From Lasioglossum baleicum (lineage: Eukaryota; Arthropoda; Insecta; Hymenoptera; Halictidae): a stretch of 64,000 nt of DNA. Of the stretch, positions 34,640 through 45,854 are shown piece after piece. Each line of letters begins with the position of its first letter. The stretch's first letter is position 1. The stretch covers positions 4,216,001 to 4,280,000 of the forward strand of contig NC_134941.1 in assembly GCF_051020765.1 (NCBI RefSeq), in the 5' to 3' direction. The position numbers were made by a program, and so were the translations under genes. The notes under the pieces were generated by a model. The model made no database searches. It had not been told where the DNA came from and was given only the letters and a program-made list of their open reading frames with translations.

Positions 34640-35289
34640 CAGTTAATCGAATTAATATTCGGACGCTCTAAAAAAGACGACAAATTTCTTAATATTGTAC
34701 TATACGATTTTAACTTTTTTGGGAAGCTAGAGCGATTAGTTTACTACAGGATGTGAACAATTTTTTTTTCAAAAATAGCAATTGATCGGAATTGTAGAAA
34801 AAATACTAAAAGTTGTAATTTACAACTTTTTTATTTGGGCCTATATTGAAAATTTAAAACGTACGTTTTGTAGGTCTGTGTCAATTATATGCACTGTGAA
34901 AGTTTCATCGAAATCGGATGATGCGAGAAAAAACGACAGGCATTGAAAGATATAAGAATTCTTAGATATACCGAAAATCGTGAAAATCTGCAATTTTTAC
35001 CATCTTTGAACGTTTGTAGCTCATTGCAACGTCGACCGATTTTGACGAAATTTTCAGAATGTTTTTAATTGACACAGATCTACAAAACGTATTTTATAAA
35101 TTTTATTTTGTAAAATGAAACAGTATTTTTTCTACAATTTCGATTAATTGCAATTTTTGAAAAAATTTCTTTTCACATCCTGTAGTAAACTAATTGCTCT
35201 AGCTTTCCAAAAAAGTTAAAATCGTATAGTACAATATTAAAAAAGTTATCGTCTTTTTTAGAGCGTCCGAATATTAATTCGAGTGACTG
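34640..35289. mobile_element. Full-length fold-back element with TA duplication (copy 2)
   Basis: It begins CAGTTAATCGAATTAATATT after TA (34638-34639) and ends ...AATTCGAGTGACTG before TA (35290-35291). Both halves carry ATTCGGACGCTCTAAAAAA and CTACAGGATGTG in opposite orientation. It is related to 2045-2705 over its whole length. Confidence 0.75.
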
Positions 35290-35610
35290 TAATTAAAATG
35301 TACATTATATTCCAAAATAAATTTTTTACTTTTGAAAATTTATTTTCCTTCATAATATAATCATATTTAAACGCATATTTGTTATTAATAATTATTTGCT
35401 CTTCGATTACGAACGTTTCCATAAATTTTTGGTGGAACTGATTAATTTGGTAGCAGAAAAAGAAAATTTATATTTATTGTAGATTTACAATTACTTTACT
35501 GCTTCAATATTGCATGACAGAAAAATAAATTGTATTGCGATTTGAACAGAACACCGTTCGTATTTAATAGAGCCCGTTCGTAACTTCGTTACAAGTCTGA
35601 TTATTATAAG

Positions 35611-35651
35611 TAGGTAGCGGATTTTATGCATTTATAACAAAAATGAGTAAG
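35611..35651 (-). mobile_element. 8-bp-TSD MITE end fragment
   Basis: TAGGTAGCGGATTTTATGCA and TTTATAACAAAAATGAG form the family's right end in reverse. It is broken off by the piggyBac-like MITE at 35656. Confidence 0.6.
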
Positions 35652-35655
35652 TTAA

Positions 35656-35881
35656 CCCCTTGGCGTATTTTAACAAGCCAGACTCGTGATGAAAATTTTA
35701 ACAAAGACTAACAAATATGAATGTTATGCCCCTCTTTTCAGATGGAAATAAAATTTGATTCGTTTGTAATCAATATTTAGGTATTAATTGGAACTATATA
35801 AATTTTCTTTTTTCTGCTACGAAATTTTTGGGAAAGACGGTTTTAATCACAGTAACTGTCAAGAAATTGTTACGGTAAGGG
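35656..35881 (+). mobile_element. PiggyBac-like MITE (TTAA), uninterrupted copy
   Basis: CCCCTTGGCGTATTTTAAC follows TTAA at 35652-35655. The right end GTTACGGTAAGGG is its inverted counterpart, but the right TTAA has decayed. It is 226 bp and non-coding. It aligns end to end, reversed, with the two halves of the element at 39929-41443 and shows what that copy looked like before a Tigger landed in it. Confidence 0.8.
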
Positions 35882-35883
35882 TT

Positions 35884-36074
35884 TGCTTTATGCAAAATAA
35901 AAATTGTTTGCATTGATTGCAAGACACAAGAGCGAAATAAACATTTCTTTGTTCGTTTAATTATCTAATTAAACTGAAACCAATACGTTGATGTCTTTAA
36001 ATCTTTTTAATATGTCCACTGCTTTAAATGGTGCTTACCCATTTTTGTCATGAATGCATAAAATTCGCAGTTTA
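35884..36074 (+). mobile_element. 8-bp-TSD MITE, left tip missing
   Basis: TTTATGCAAAATAAAAATTG, GCATTGATTGCAAGACACA and the end ATAAAATTCGCAGTTTA match the family. The first ~10 bases are replaced at the piggyBac-like junction. A reversed fragment (TTTTTATTTTGCATGAAGAT) follows at 36080-36166. Confidence 0.7.
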
Positions 36075-36166
36075 TTAAATATGTTAGGAAAGAAAATAGT
36101 TTTCTATTTTACTCCAGTTTGTTTTAATTCAGGTAGGTAATTTTTATTTTGCATGAAGATTCGCTG

Positions 36167-37432
36167 ATTACAAGGCAAGAGGATAACGATGAATGTTCGT
36201 ACAATCTTACTAACAGAAAATAATTTGTTTTTCGGTTACGAACGTTTGCATAAACTTTTTGGTGCAACGATTTAGGAAATTTATAACCGAGTGGGACTTT
36301 ATTCTCCATTTTTGCAGCGAGGTATTATTTGGGAGTGAGATAAAGTGTTATCAAACTACGTTGTTGTAACGAGTCTTAACTCGTAGTTTGCGAATAAAGT
36401 CGACTAAACTTTGCGGGATTTAGGTTGTTACAACGGTACATTTGCCGCGGCCGTTTTTAGTCGCAAGTTACCGGCATGTTACGTTCGTTTAATTCATTTT
36501 GTGTCACGCCGGCCCCATAGGGTCTCAATTTTCGAGCTCTACAGCCAACAAAGTTTATCCCCCTAGCGGTCACGCAACTGACAATAGACGTTCACTGACA
36601 ATTTTATCGTACCGACACAGTGCAGCTGCTCCGATGTATTTCTCCGTGACAATTTAATTCCAAAGATAACTTCGACGCTGTTAAAACTCGTAGATAGCGT
36701 ATCACGCTGTAAAAGAATTTTATGAATGTAATTCTCTTGGGAATTTATTATCCGGCAGTAAACTACGTTTCTGTACTGCAAAATTATTCTTGGCAGCGTC
36801 AAGCCTGCCATTCATGCATGAGATACGCTTTCCACAGTTGTTTAACATTTTTTTTTCTTTTTCACGTGATTAAGTCACAAATGCTACACTCAAAATGTTA
36901 ATACCTTTTGTTTAATTAGTATTCTGAATGGAGTTGAAACTGGTAATTATTGCGAAAATGTGCAGATCACTATTTCAGCCAGAATAAACGCGATACGAAT
37001 GGATTTATCAATCATATTGTAATCAAAATGCTGCATACTGCGATGCCGGAGGTTGAAAACAATTAACCTCCATGTTTCATATCTACAATATTTTTCACGA
37101 TTATTTTTCAACTCGTTTGGACAATTTAGTATTATTCATTGGAAACGCGCGTTTATTGACACGTTCGTTCATATGAGTTTGCAGATTAAATTATTATTAG
37201 CTGTACCATCTTATTCCTCGTATAAAGAATTGTATTGAAGTACAATTACGAGGAGTATATTAACAATTTTATAAATTTTTTTAAAGAAATGTTTATTGTA
37301 TGATCGTATTAATAATTTTCTTGTAAAATAAAGATTATGTTATCTCGGATGTGTATTTTTTATTTGTGCCATTCTTTTACGAACTGGTAGATATGTCTCC
37401 ACGTTTCCATACAATTTTTCCATAGTTATATT
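36167..37432. other. Stretch without recognised gene
   Basis: Mixed composition. 36440-36620 is GC-richer. No convincing exon, RNA or repeat. Confidence 0.4.
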
Positions 37433-37440
37433 ATTATTAA

Positions 37441-37620
37441 TAGACTGCGGATCTTCATGCAAAATAAAAATGTTCTACCAGAATTATAACAAATTTATTT
37501 CCTTTCGTAACATGTTTAATAAGTTGAATAAAGTAGTATTTTTGACATTGAAAATCTTTTAACGTCCTTAATGTTTTAAATTACACATTCTTGTCGTAAA
37601 TGCATACAATCAGCGGTTTA
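37441..37620 (+). mobile_element. 8-bp-TSD MITE, complete 180-bp copy
   Basis: TAGACTGCGGATCTTCATGC ... TGCATACAATCAGCGGTTTA. The perfect duplication ATTATTAA lies at 37433-37440 and 37621-37628. Confidence 0.85.
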
Positions 37621-39924
37621 ATTATTAACTTTACAATATATAAGATAATTTATAAATTATCGCGTTTTATAGAACCAACTACGAATGGTCGCAGTTTGAT
37701 AAGAATAAACAAAGCAAAAGCTGTTGACCTGACATCCTTTTTTCACAGAAACTGTTGTACATTAAAAAGTAATTCTGTTATATCAGGGGAGATATAAGCG
37801 CAGGATGTTGTTTTCAATATAGGTGCCGTCCTTCCGACGTGAAGTACAACATGTATAATACATACACAGCTTGCAGTCGCGAGCATACATATAAGCGTCC
37901 GCGGACCGAAGAAAGTTCCCTGCATCAGAGTTGACAAACTTGATTCTCCCCTTCCGAACAAGCAAAGAGGAACTGAGTCCCTTGAAGTGATAAAACAGCG
38001 TATAGCTTGTCAAACTGGCGCAATCTTGACTAATCGAACTGTTCGTGGTAGTTTCGACGTGGGACAAATGATGAAAGAACTTCAACGAAACTTGTCATGT
38101 ACGGAAAGACACGATTTCGCCTCGCTTACAATCACTGTGATGTCTCAACGTATGTTAAAAACTGTAAGACCAAAATGCCATTTATATTGTGTACACAAAC
38201 TACATATTCTTTGATCTCCTGTTATTGTGGTAAGCAGGGACCATAATTGTTATAACCAAAATGAAAGAAAGTCATAGAGTAACAAGTATTTCATCGACTA
38301 AAATCGTATTGGTTACAAATAAGGATTATAAGTAACCGAAAATTTTTTCTCTTGTTGGTAAACGTTATTTGGTCCCTGGTAGTAAGTAAATTAAACATCG
38401 ACACCAACGTGGACGAAATTGATAAGATGATAATAAACAATTAACAGTTTTATTTTGAATTATTCTTTGTAGGAAACTTTTAAATGACTCCACACGTGAC
38501 GCAATTTGGATCCTATTTCCTTGTTTAATTCACGATGCTGTAGATCCTTTATTATCCGTATTAATCAGCGGAACATGAGAATTCGGATAATGGAATAGTT
38601 ATCTAGTTGCAATGTTAGATTGTACATGAATTGTGTCATGTTTGGGCTCATTTTAATCAGGAAAATGTCCCGAATATGGTGATGAAAGTTCCATAAGAAA
38701 ATAAATAAAACGTAAAAGAGTTGTGAAATTGATATATTCACACGTTCTTAAAATATCTTTAAAATACATATATGTTTAAAAGGTCAACAAAAATGAGGAT
38801 TTACAGAAATTTTCATGCATGGCTAAGGACCAACCTCTGGCTGTTTGAAAATGGTTTCCGCAATTGCACCATCTTTGGTGATTATCGAAACTAATCCTCT
38901 ATCTCGAACGGTGTTCGGTAGCTTTCATATTTTGGAAATGAAGGACTCAGAGTCGCTTCGGTTATCGATTTTACACATTTGTACGGCATCACGTGATTCT
39001 CTTGAATATTTCGGGCTACCCCACACACACGCACGCAAACACACTGTCGAGTACCCTAGCACGGTTCCAACGCATAAATTTCGGGCATGCCTGCCATGGT
39101 TTATGCCGGTAGGATTAAATAACTTGACCCAGTCGCAACATATCACGGTTACCGGGAGCAATGCTCACCTGGCCCATTCTGTCGTTCCCACTTCTTCTTT
39201 TTCTATCCTCCTTTTTCTTCGCACCCTTTTCTTCGCGGCGACAGTCCCCACTATCTTAACGCGAGCGCAACTACCTTCACAGCTTTTGTCTCGTTTTTCT
39301 CTTTCGCCGTTTGTTTAGCGAGCCTCTTTGTAGCTTTGTTTGCCATGGGCCGGCTCATTTTCGTGACAGGTGCGTGATAAGAGGACGCTTATACTAAAAC
39401 ATTCTCTATACTGCAAGAGTTATCATCAGAATAATGAATACTTCTCTCTCGTGCACTTTGATACTTCACGTTGACATTGTTGTCAACTGTATTAGAGTGG
39501 GTGAACCAATTATTATTGTAATAATTCCTAAATGGTAGTCTAGCTACGTTGAATTAATGTTTTCTTAAAGAGTTTTTTAATGAGTCAACATTATCTGTCA
39601 CATAAGCAAGAACTACTTACTGTGCCTTTAATAATTTTAGAAATAGCTCTAAGTGATCAGATAGCACAAAAACGTCTCAAATGTCTTCTGAACAGCTCCC
39701 GAATGTCTCCTGAACGTCTTTGTGTCACAAAACGGTACGTCTTTAAGACTTGTTAAAATTCAAGGCCAAGGTTAAAGTTTACTGCACAAGAAAATCCTTT
39801 TAAGTTATCTAATGAATGAAAATTAACAATGGTATTCTACCTATCTGTCCCCGACTGTAAATGTCACAATTATTTCCATTAAAAAAAGCACGGAAACGGA
39901 TATTTTCTTAGCCGAAATATTCCT
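37621..39924. other. Stretch without supported gene; a first-exon-like site on the minus strand near 39.17 kb
   Basis: The open frame 38845-39318 (plus) is long for the composition but has no family resemblance. On the minus strand, ATG GGC CAG | GTGAGC at 39177-39163 follows a purine-rich, GC-richer leader (39180-39330). It could be a first coding exon; this is unconfirmed. Confidence 0.3.
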
Positions 39925-40045
39925 TTAACCCCTTGCTGTACCTTTTTATTTACGGTTACAGTGATTAGAACGTCTTTATCCCCAAAAATGTCGTACAAGG
40001 GAAAAGAAAATTTACATTTTTTGTATGGCTACATTTATTTTAATA

Positions 40046-41318
40046 GGGGAAGTCGGGGTATTGTGAGCCACTTTTTTTAATTGCCAAAAAACTGCTATTA
40101 AATTAAGTTTTTCATCAAATTTCAACGCTAAATGTTGTAGATTTACCTTTCTTTTAGACACAATAGAGTTTAATCGAATATCTGGAAATTAGATGATTTT
40201 AAGACTATTACAAAAAATTTGCATTTTCTTGAATTTGGAAAATTTCGGGGAATCGTGAGCCACTTTCAAAATCAAATTCAAATTACAATTTCTGTTATGA
40301 AATGTTTATTCATGTATCTGAATGACAAAATAATTTTTTAATAATAAGATAAAAAGTTAAAAATAACCACAATTAATCTGAAATGCAAAGCTCACAAGTC
40401 CGATTTCTTGCGGTCATTCCGGCGCATTCCAAGTGGATGGCACGATCGCAGACATTGCAATGAATGGTGTTTTGGCGGTTCATCTTTTTCGGCATATTTT
40501 CCATGCAAATTGTGCAGAAATCAACGTCCTCTTCCTGATTCGTATCGATTGGAGACGGTTGTTTTTTCTGCGGTGTCTTGGATTTGGCACGAACTTTCTT
40601 CTTTTTTCTTTTTGTTAGCAAAGGCGATATATCGTCCCAAAGTGGCCCTCGAAATTTTATGTGCGGTGGCAGCTTGCCTGACCGATGCATTATGAATTTT
40701 CACATGCCTTATTGCCTCTAAAATATTGTCAAAATCGAGCGAATGGTCATTTTTGGCATAATAACGTGACATCGTAACTAAAAGAATTGAATCAGATAAA
40801 ATATCTATTAGATATTGCCAAAAAATTTATATCGTGCTCGAATATTGCATAAACAATCATTGAGAAACATCAAACACGTGAGGTCAGCTCGTTAAATGTC
40901 AAAAATCGAGTGGCTCACAATTCCCCGAGAAAAGTGGCTCATAATTCTCCGAACCCTTATTTTTACAACTTGGCCACAAACAAATAACACAAACCTCACC
41001 TAATTCAAATTTCTTTATTTATTTCGAAAGCTTGAAGTCACACGAGTATTATAAACACAGTTACCTGCTTAGATCCACAGAAAATTGTAACAATAATAGA
41101 CCAAACACGAAATGAAAATAATACTTCGAGCGCAGCGAATTTGTATCTGCTAACAGAGCAAAGTAATGATGCGGGTGCGTAGTTCAACTGATCGTGGAAA
41201 TATTACCTTATTATAAGACGACTCAAAAACAGTTGTTCGCAGCTGTCATTATTTACCAGTAAAACACAGAGGGCGCTGGCTCACGATTCCCCGTGGCTCA
41301 TAATACCCCGACTTCCCC
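40046..41318 (-). mobile_element. Pogo/Tigger-like transposon, internally deleted
   Basis: Termini GGGGAAGTCGGGGTATTGTG and the inverted form lie between TA at 40044-40045 and 41319-41320. GGGGNATNGTGAGCCAC or its complement recurs inside both ends (about 40248, 40911, 40933 and 41279), again a subterminal array. The transposase remnants at 40373-40772 are read on the minus strand. At 1,273 bp it lacks the DDE core. Confidence 0.85.
40373..40772 (-). pseudogene. Tigger transposase remnant: Psq-type HTH joined out of frame to a PHD finger
   Basis: On the minus strand the first frame (40772-40521) starts MSRYYAKNDHSLDFDNILEA and contains VRQAATAHKISRATLGRYI, a pipsqueak/CENP-B-type helix-turn-helix. 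A second frame (40690-40373) supplies TKRKKKKVRAKS and a PHD-like finger: FCTICMENM, then HCNVCDRAIHLECAG, then CELC. The change of frame lies in the A/G-rich stretch around 40590-40620. The whole catalytic region between the two domains is missing. These are the N- and C-terminal domains of an insect pogo/Tigger transposase. Confidence 0.7.
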
Positions 41319-41447
41319 TACTTAAAGGTTGATTACAAACGATTCAAATATTTCATTTAAAAAGAAAGACGTAACATTCGTATTTGTTAGATTTTGTTGA
41401 AAATCTTCATCACGTGTGTGACTCGTTAAAATACGGTAAGGGGTTAA

Positions 41448-42182
41448 AAGCAAAGGGTAACTGTTTAATCCTGCCTAATACATAGCAATCGAGCCTCGTG
41501 GACACAGGAAGCTCGTTTTCGCGTGCGGCCGGCAACAATCCGCGAATAGGATCCGCGCGCACGGTAGTAATGTCACGGTCAGGCGAAGGAACGCCGCATT
41601 CCTGGAACAAGCGACAAGCTCCAAGGTACACGTGGTTGTTGTCGTTGTCGTCCCGGCAGAAATTGGATCGGTCACTCGATATCACGGCCGGTATTCTCGA
41701 AATTCGAGCCGGCTCGCGCGACCCACGCAACTCCGCCCCCATACCGGGACGCCGTATTAATATTAAATTCCGCTTGCCCCTGCTGCAGCCACCACCGGTC
41801 TCTGGCTAGATAGGGCTCTCCGGCACCAGACCGAATGATATGGCTGGGGGTTGAATGCCTGTAGCTGGTCCGCAGACAAGAATTATATGAGCGAATGCCT
41901 CGGGCCGCGTCCGGTTCCGAATAGATCGTGCCGCCTCCACGCCACGCCGGCCGCTAGTTTTCATGAATTGCTGCACGCGGAAATGAATGCGGTTCCGCCA
42001 GGCCGAGGTGTTAATTCGTTAATCGCGGACGGTTTACCCTGGTTCGGGGATTTTGGCCTCGAACTTTGTTCCACTGACAACGAACGTTAGATAACCCGGA
42101 AATCCAACAAATTTTCAAACTGCGCGCACGAGCAGACGCGAGACAAAAGTGGCATTGTAAACAAACAATTCGAAATTTATTA
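41448..42182. other. GC-rich island without supported gene
   Basis: Overlapping frames lie on both strands (41410-41742 minus, 41498-41809 plus, 41851-42090 plus). None has a recognisable domain or repeated codon pattern. It is a candidate conserved non-coding element. Confidence 0.4.
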
Positions 42183-42184
42183 TA

Positions 42185-42411
42185 TTGGGTTGGCAAGGAA
42201 GTAATTTCGGTATTTTAAGGTGAAACAGAACCGAATTTCTTTATTCAAGCGATGAACTTTAATCAATAAAATATTTTCTTATTTATTCTTTTTGGCGAAA
42301 GATCATCGAACAAAAGGGAAAATATCTTAATCATTAAAGTTCATTGCTAGAATTAAAAAATTGGGCTCTATTTCACCTTAAAATACCGAAATTACTTTCA
42401 TGCCAAACCAA
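42185..42411. mobile_element. Palindromic mariner-type MITE (copy 3)
   Basis: TTGGGTTGGCAAGGAAGTAA after TA (42183-42184); ...TTACTTTCATGCCAAACCAA before TA (42412-42413). It is 227 bp, and both halves pair along their length. The right terminus is slightly diverged. Confidence 0.85.
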
Positions 42412-42413
42412 TA

Positions 42414-44689
42414 GTTACTATCACTTTTTGGGAAATGATACAGAATTATGATTGGGATACACTCATCTTTCTTGTGACAATATGCATGCGTCAGTAACAC
42501 ATTTACTGAACAAAATGACTGTTCGACACTCTTACATAATTTTTTCTAGGTGCAAGTAAGGGTTTCTTATTTTCTTAATCTCTAATTCTGCACTTTTTTG
42601 CAAGTGAAAATGGGGAAAATGAATTGAAAGTCATAGGACCTGTATTTTCATGCTCTATAAAACTGCTTGATTGCAATCAGAATTGATTTTAAAAAGCAAA
42701 ATTCATCTTGAGATTTTTGTAATATTATGAAAATATCAATGTTATTCTGTACAATGTACAGTATAGAAACAATAAGTAATCCTTAATATTTAAGATTGCC
42801 CACTATAGAAATTATTAAGTTAGGCATACTCTGAATGCACCAGCTCATTTATGTGTCTGACTAGTTTCGGCTACTTCCACTTGTTTCAACGTTTCTAGTA
42901 GATGTGTCGTTCGTAGACATTACGGTCGTTATTTAAATATTGTGGATAAATTAATAATAATACGATATATGCCACTGTTGAGAGTTGCTACAAAAAAACA
43001 AACTGAACAATTTATTTGTTAAAACTAATGATCATATTTTACTCGATAAAGTAAGAGCAAGTCACAGTATTAGCCCCTCAAAATTACGCGTACCCGAAAA
43101 CTCTCCGGGCTTCACTCTCGCAAAAAAATGGAGCCTGTTGTCGAAAAGAGAACATTACATCCTCGACTCGGCTTTTCACATAGAATTACCCTCTTTCAGT
43201 TTAACCTTTTATGCACTGTACGTACTCTGAAGTACCACTTCCATCAAAATGCTACTCTGAATTAACTGCTGCGTCTATTTACTCCCTGAAAATTTTAGGA
43301 AATATTTATGTCTAACATACGTAATATTCAAAATCACAATAATGTACAAAAATCGACATAACACCGTTCTGTTATTCTTTCAGTTTAAAATCGGTCATGC
43401 TGCGTATTAAGAAAATTAATACAAAAATTGTCTGTAACAAATTCGTTCGAAACGAATCAGTATCACGTGTACCTGGCATACACGGCGCAAGAAACAACAA
43501 GAATATATAAAAAATAACTTTTTAAAAATATAACTCTCCAAACCACCGAATAGATAAAAATTGTTCACAGCTTCCATCTTTTCTATCAAACAAAGAGAGA
43601 GCATTTTATTAATATAAATATTACTAACACCAATCCAAAAATTGTTACACAACACCCTAAACAGCTTCTCAAACCACCGAACGATTAGGAAACTCGACAG
43701 CCTGCACCCTCCCAAACAAATTCAACAGAAACGGGCATACAGCGAAGAAGCACTCGTGCAAGAAACAAAGAGGAAAAGAGCTGTCACATGCGCCGAATAT
43801 AATAACGTCTCGATATCTCGGTGGTGCGCGTTTCGCAGGTTCCAGGGAAATATCTCGGAGCAGTTCGAAGCAGTTTCGCGTTCGCGAGTCGCGGCGCGAG
43901 ATATCCGTTGCGAGTATCTCTTATTAGATCGCGTTACTCCGGGAATAAGAAGGTTCGATGTGACGTCCAGATTGCGGGAACCGTTGTAGCAAAACGTTCG
44001 CTCGTTGCGCGGCTGGGAAAAGGGGGAAATGGGGTTGGAGGATGGGGGGAGACGTTATCTGGGACACCTTTAAAACGGCCCCGTTACCATTGCCACTATC
44101 GTCGGCCTCGGCGTCGCCAGCAGAATACAAATTATACGGGCGAGCGCAACAACGCGGCCGCGCTTGTCCGAGCATCATACAAATCTAGCCGTCGATACTC
44201 CGCGATACCATCTCGAATTAATTCCTGCGAGCCAATGATAAATTGGGCCACGCTCGAGGTGCCGGATAAATCATTCCGGCTCCTGCGGAGCTATCACGGT
44301 TTTCCATCGATTTCTTTTCGGCGCGCGATCCGAACCCGAGGAGATGGGAAAATCGTTGGAATAAACGCCGGCGAACTACCGAACAGTGGGAAACGTTTTA
44401 TCGGAGTCGTAAAATTCGTCAGGAATGATTGGAATCTTCGGAGTATCCACTGTGTATCTAGTCTTGAAGAATGCGACGTATTTCTAGTTACGGTCCGCGC
44501 GCGATCGGCTACTTCTTGAAAAAGAACTTTTTTGAAAGTGGATCACACGAATTCGACCTTTTTCAGGAGTTGAAAGAATTTTGATGCGACAGAGACAGTT
44601 CGTAGGAAAGTTTATTTGGATGAAATTCTGGATGAGAATATTTATCCCTTGCCCTTCGAACAAATATTTATGGTAACACAAATATAAAA
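42414..44689. other. AT-rich DNA, then GC-rich island (43.8-44.5 kb), no supported gene
   Basis: A plus-strand frame of 232 codons runs 43821-44519, but it overlaps other frames, its residues look random (rich in R and S from GC-rich DNA) and no domain is visible. I read the island as non-coding, possibly regulatory. Confidence 0.4.
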
Positions 44690-44691
44690 TA

Positions 44692-45155
44692 CAGTAAATC
44701 CTCTATCGACGCAAAAGGATGCTACACGATGGACGCAAATAAATATCCCTAACCACTACTAATACGACGCGGAGAGGCGCAGTCGTCGGCACAGTTCAAA
44801 GGCCCCTGCGTTCTCACAATGTATAATACCAATATTAAATCTTTTGTATTATTACAAATTTTTTTTTTATGAAACTTTCATCAAAATATTTGTGGCAATT
44901 TTCTGATTAAAATAAGTCCAAACACGATATAATTTCAACTGTATTTAGTCGTTTAATTGACGTTGAACGTCTCGGGCGCAAGGAAGGACAGCGTATGGGA
45001 AAGAAAGAGACGCGGAGAGTCGCAAACTCTTTACACGCGCTGCCCTGCTCTACCTTCTGCTCGGCCTTTGAAGCTCAAAAAAATAGTGTCCGTTTACGAA
45101 AAATGCAAACGAACCTCCCCGAGGCTTTTGCGTTTATAGACGATTTTCTGTACTG
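44692..45155 (+). mobile_element. Pogo/Tigger-like MITE with CAGTAAATCCTCTATCGACG ends
   Basis: The left terminus CAGTAAATCCTCTATCGACG follows TA (44690-44691). The right end GCGTTTATAGACG ... TGTACTG is its inverted counterpart (right TA now TT). It is 464 bp and non-coding. It aligns with the reverse complement of 51882-52237 (shared ACGCGGAGAG, GCAGTCGTCGGCACAGTTCA, GGGCGCAAGGAAGGACAGCG). Confidence 0.75.
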
Positions 45156-45385
45156 TTTTCAAATCGGTTTGTATAATTTGTTTATTCGATTTTGGCGTAT
45201 ATAAATGTCTCCGGATTGGAATCGCACGAATAAAACCAAGATAAAATACTGTATCAGTATTCTGTTACACCTCCTTTTAATTCTATTACATTTAATAAGC
45301 GTTTTCAGATCGGTTTGTATAATTTGTCTATTCGATTTTGGCGTAAATGTTTCAAAAATAGAATTGCAAGAACAAAAACCAAGAA
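45156..45385 (+). repeat. Tandem duplication, ~145-bp period
   Basis: TCGGTTTGTATAATTTGT followed by ATTCGATTTTGGCGTA occurs at about 45167 and 45312. Both copies continue to AAAACCAAGA. Confidence 0.65.
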
Positions 45386-45854
45386 TATGATATTTAACAG
45401 GAAGATTCACAACCAGGCATTTGTATATGAATTCATAATATTAGCTTTCTGTTAAAATCTTGAATGTATCCTGCAAATTACGAAGCAGTCTATTCGTAAG
45501 ATAATGCAAGTTCCGACGTTCGTAAAGAACAAATGTAAAATACGGTGAGAAACAAGTGACACTAATTAACCTACTTAGAAGTAGAAGCAGTTATTTAAAA
45601 GCAACGTGGATGAACCGGATCGTTCTTTCGCGCGAGCAGAATGCGCAACCACCACGATTAACGCATGTCGTAGAACGAGATGGTTTCAGCGTGGAACAAT
45701 ACTGCACGAATTAATGAGGACCAGCGAGCGAAGGTTGTCAGTCACTGACGCGGAACTATGATCGTTGATCGGAAAGGGACGATTCTGATCGTCGGGCTTG
45801 TACAATGGAATTGCCGCGAACGTGACTCGTTTTGCCTAACATAAACGTTATCAG
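45386..45854. other. Stretch without recognised gene
   Basis: Unique-looking DNA, moderately GC-rich from 45600 to 45830, with no exon-like feature. Confidence 0.4.

Larger units (their letters stand above)
39929..41443 (-). mobile_element. PiggyBac-like MITE (TTAA) split by a Tigger-like insertion
   Basis: CCCCTTGCTGTACC follows TTAA (39925-39928), and ...TACGGTAAGGGG precedes TTAA (41444-41447). The two outer parts (39929-40043 and 41321-41443) together align with the reverse complement of 35656-35881. The centre is the TA-flanked element at 40046-41318. Confidence 0.85.

Noticed and set aside
38845..39318. 157-codon open frame on the plus strand
   Set aside because: No recognisable domain, no splice context and a low-complexity Ser/Phe/Leu-rich end from a pyrimidine-rich stretch.
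43821..44519. 232-codon open frame on the plus strand
   Set aside because: It lies in GC-rich DNA where other phases and the opposite strand are open too. It has no domain, signal or family resemblance, and composition explains it.
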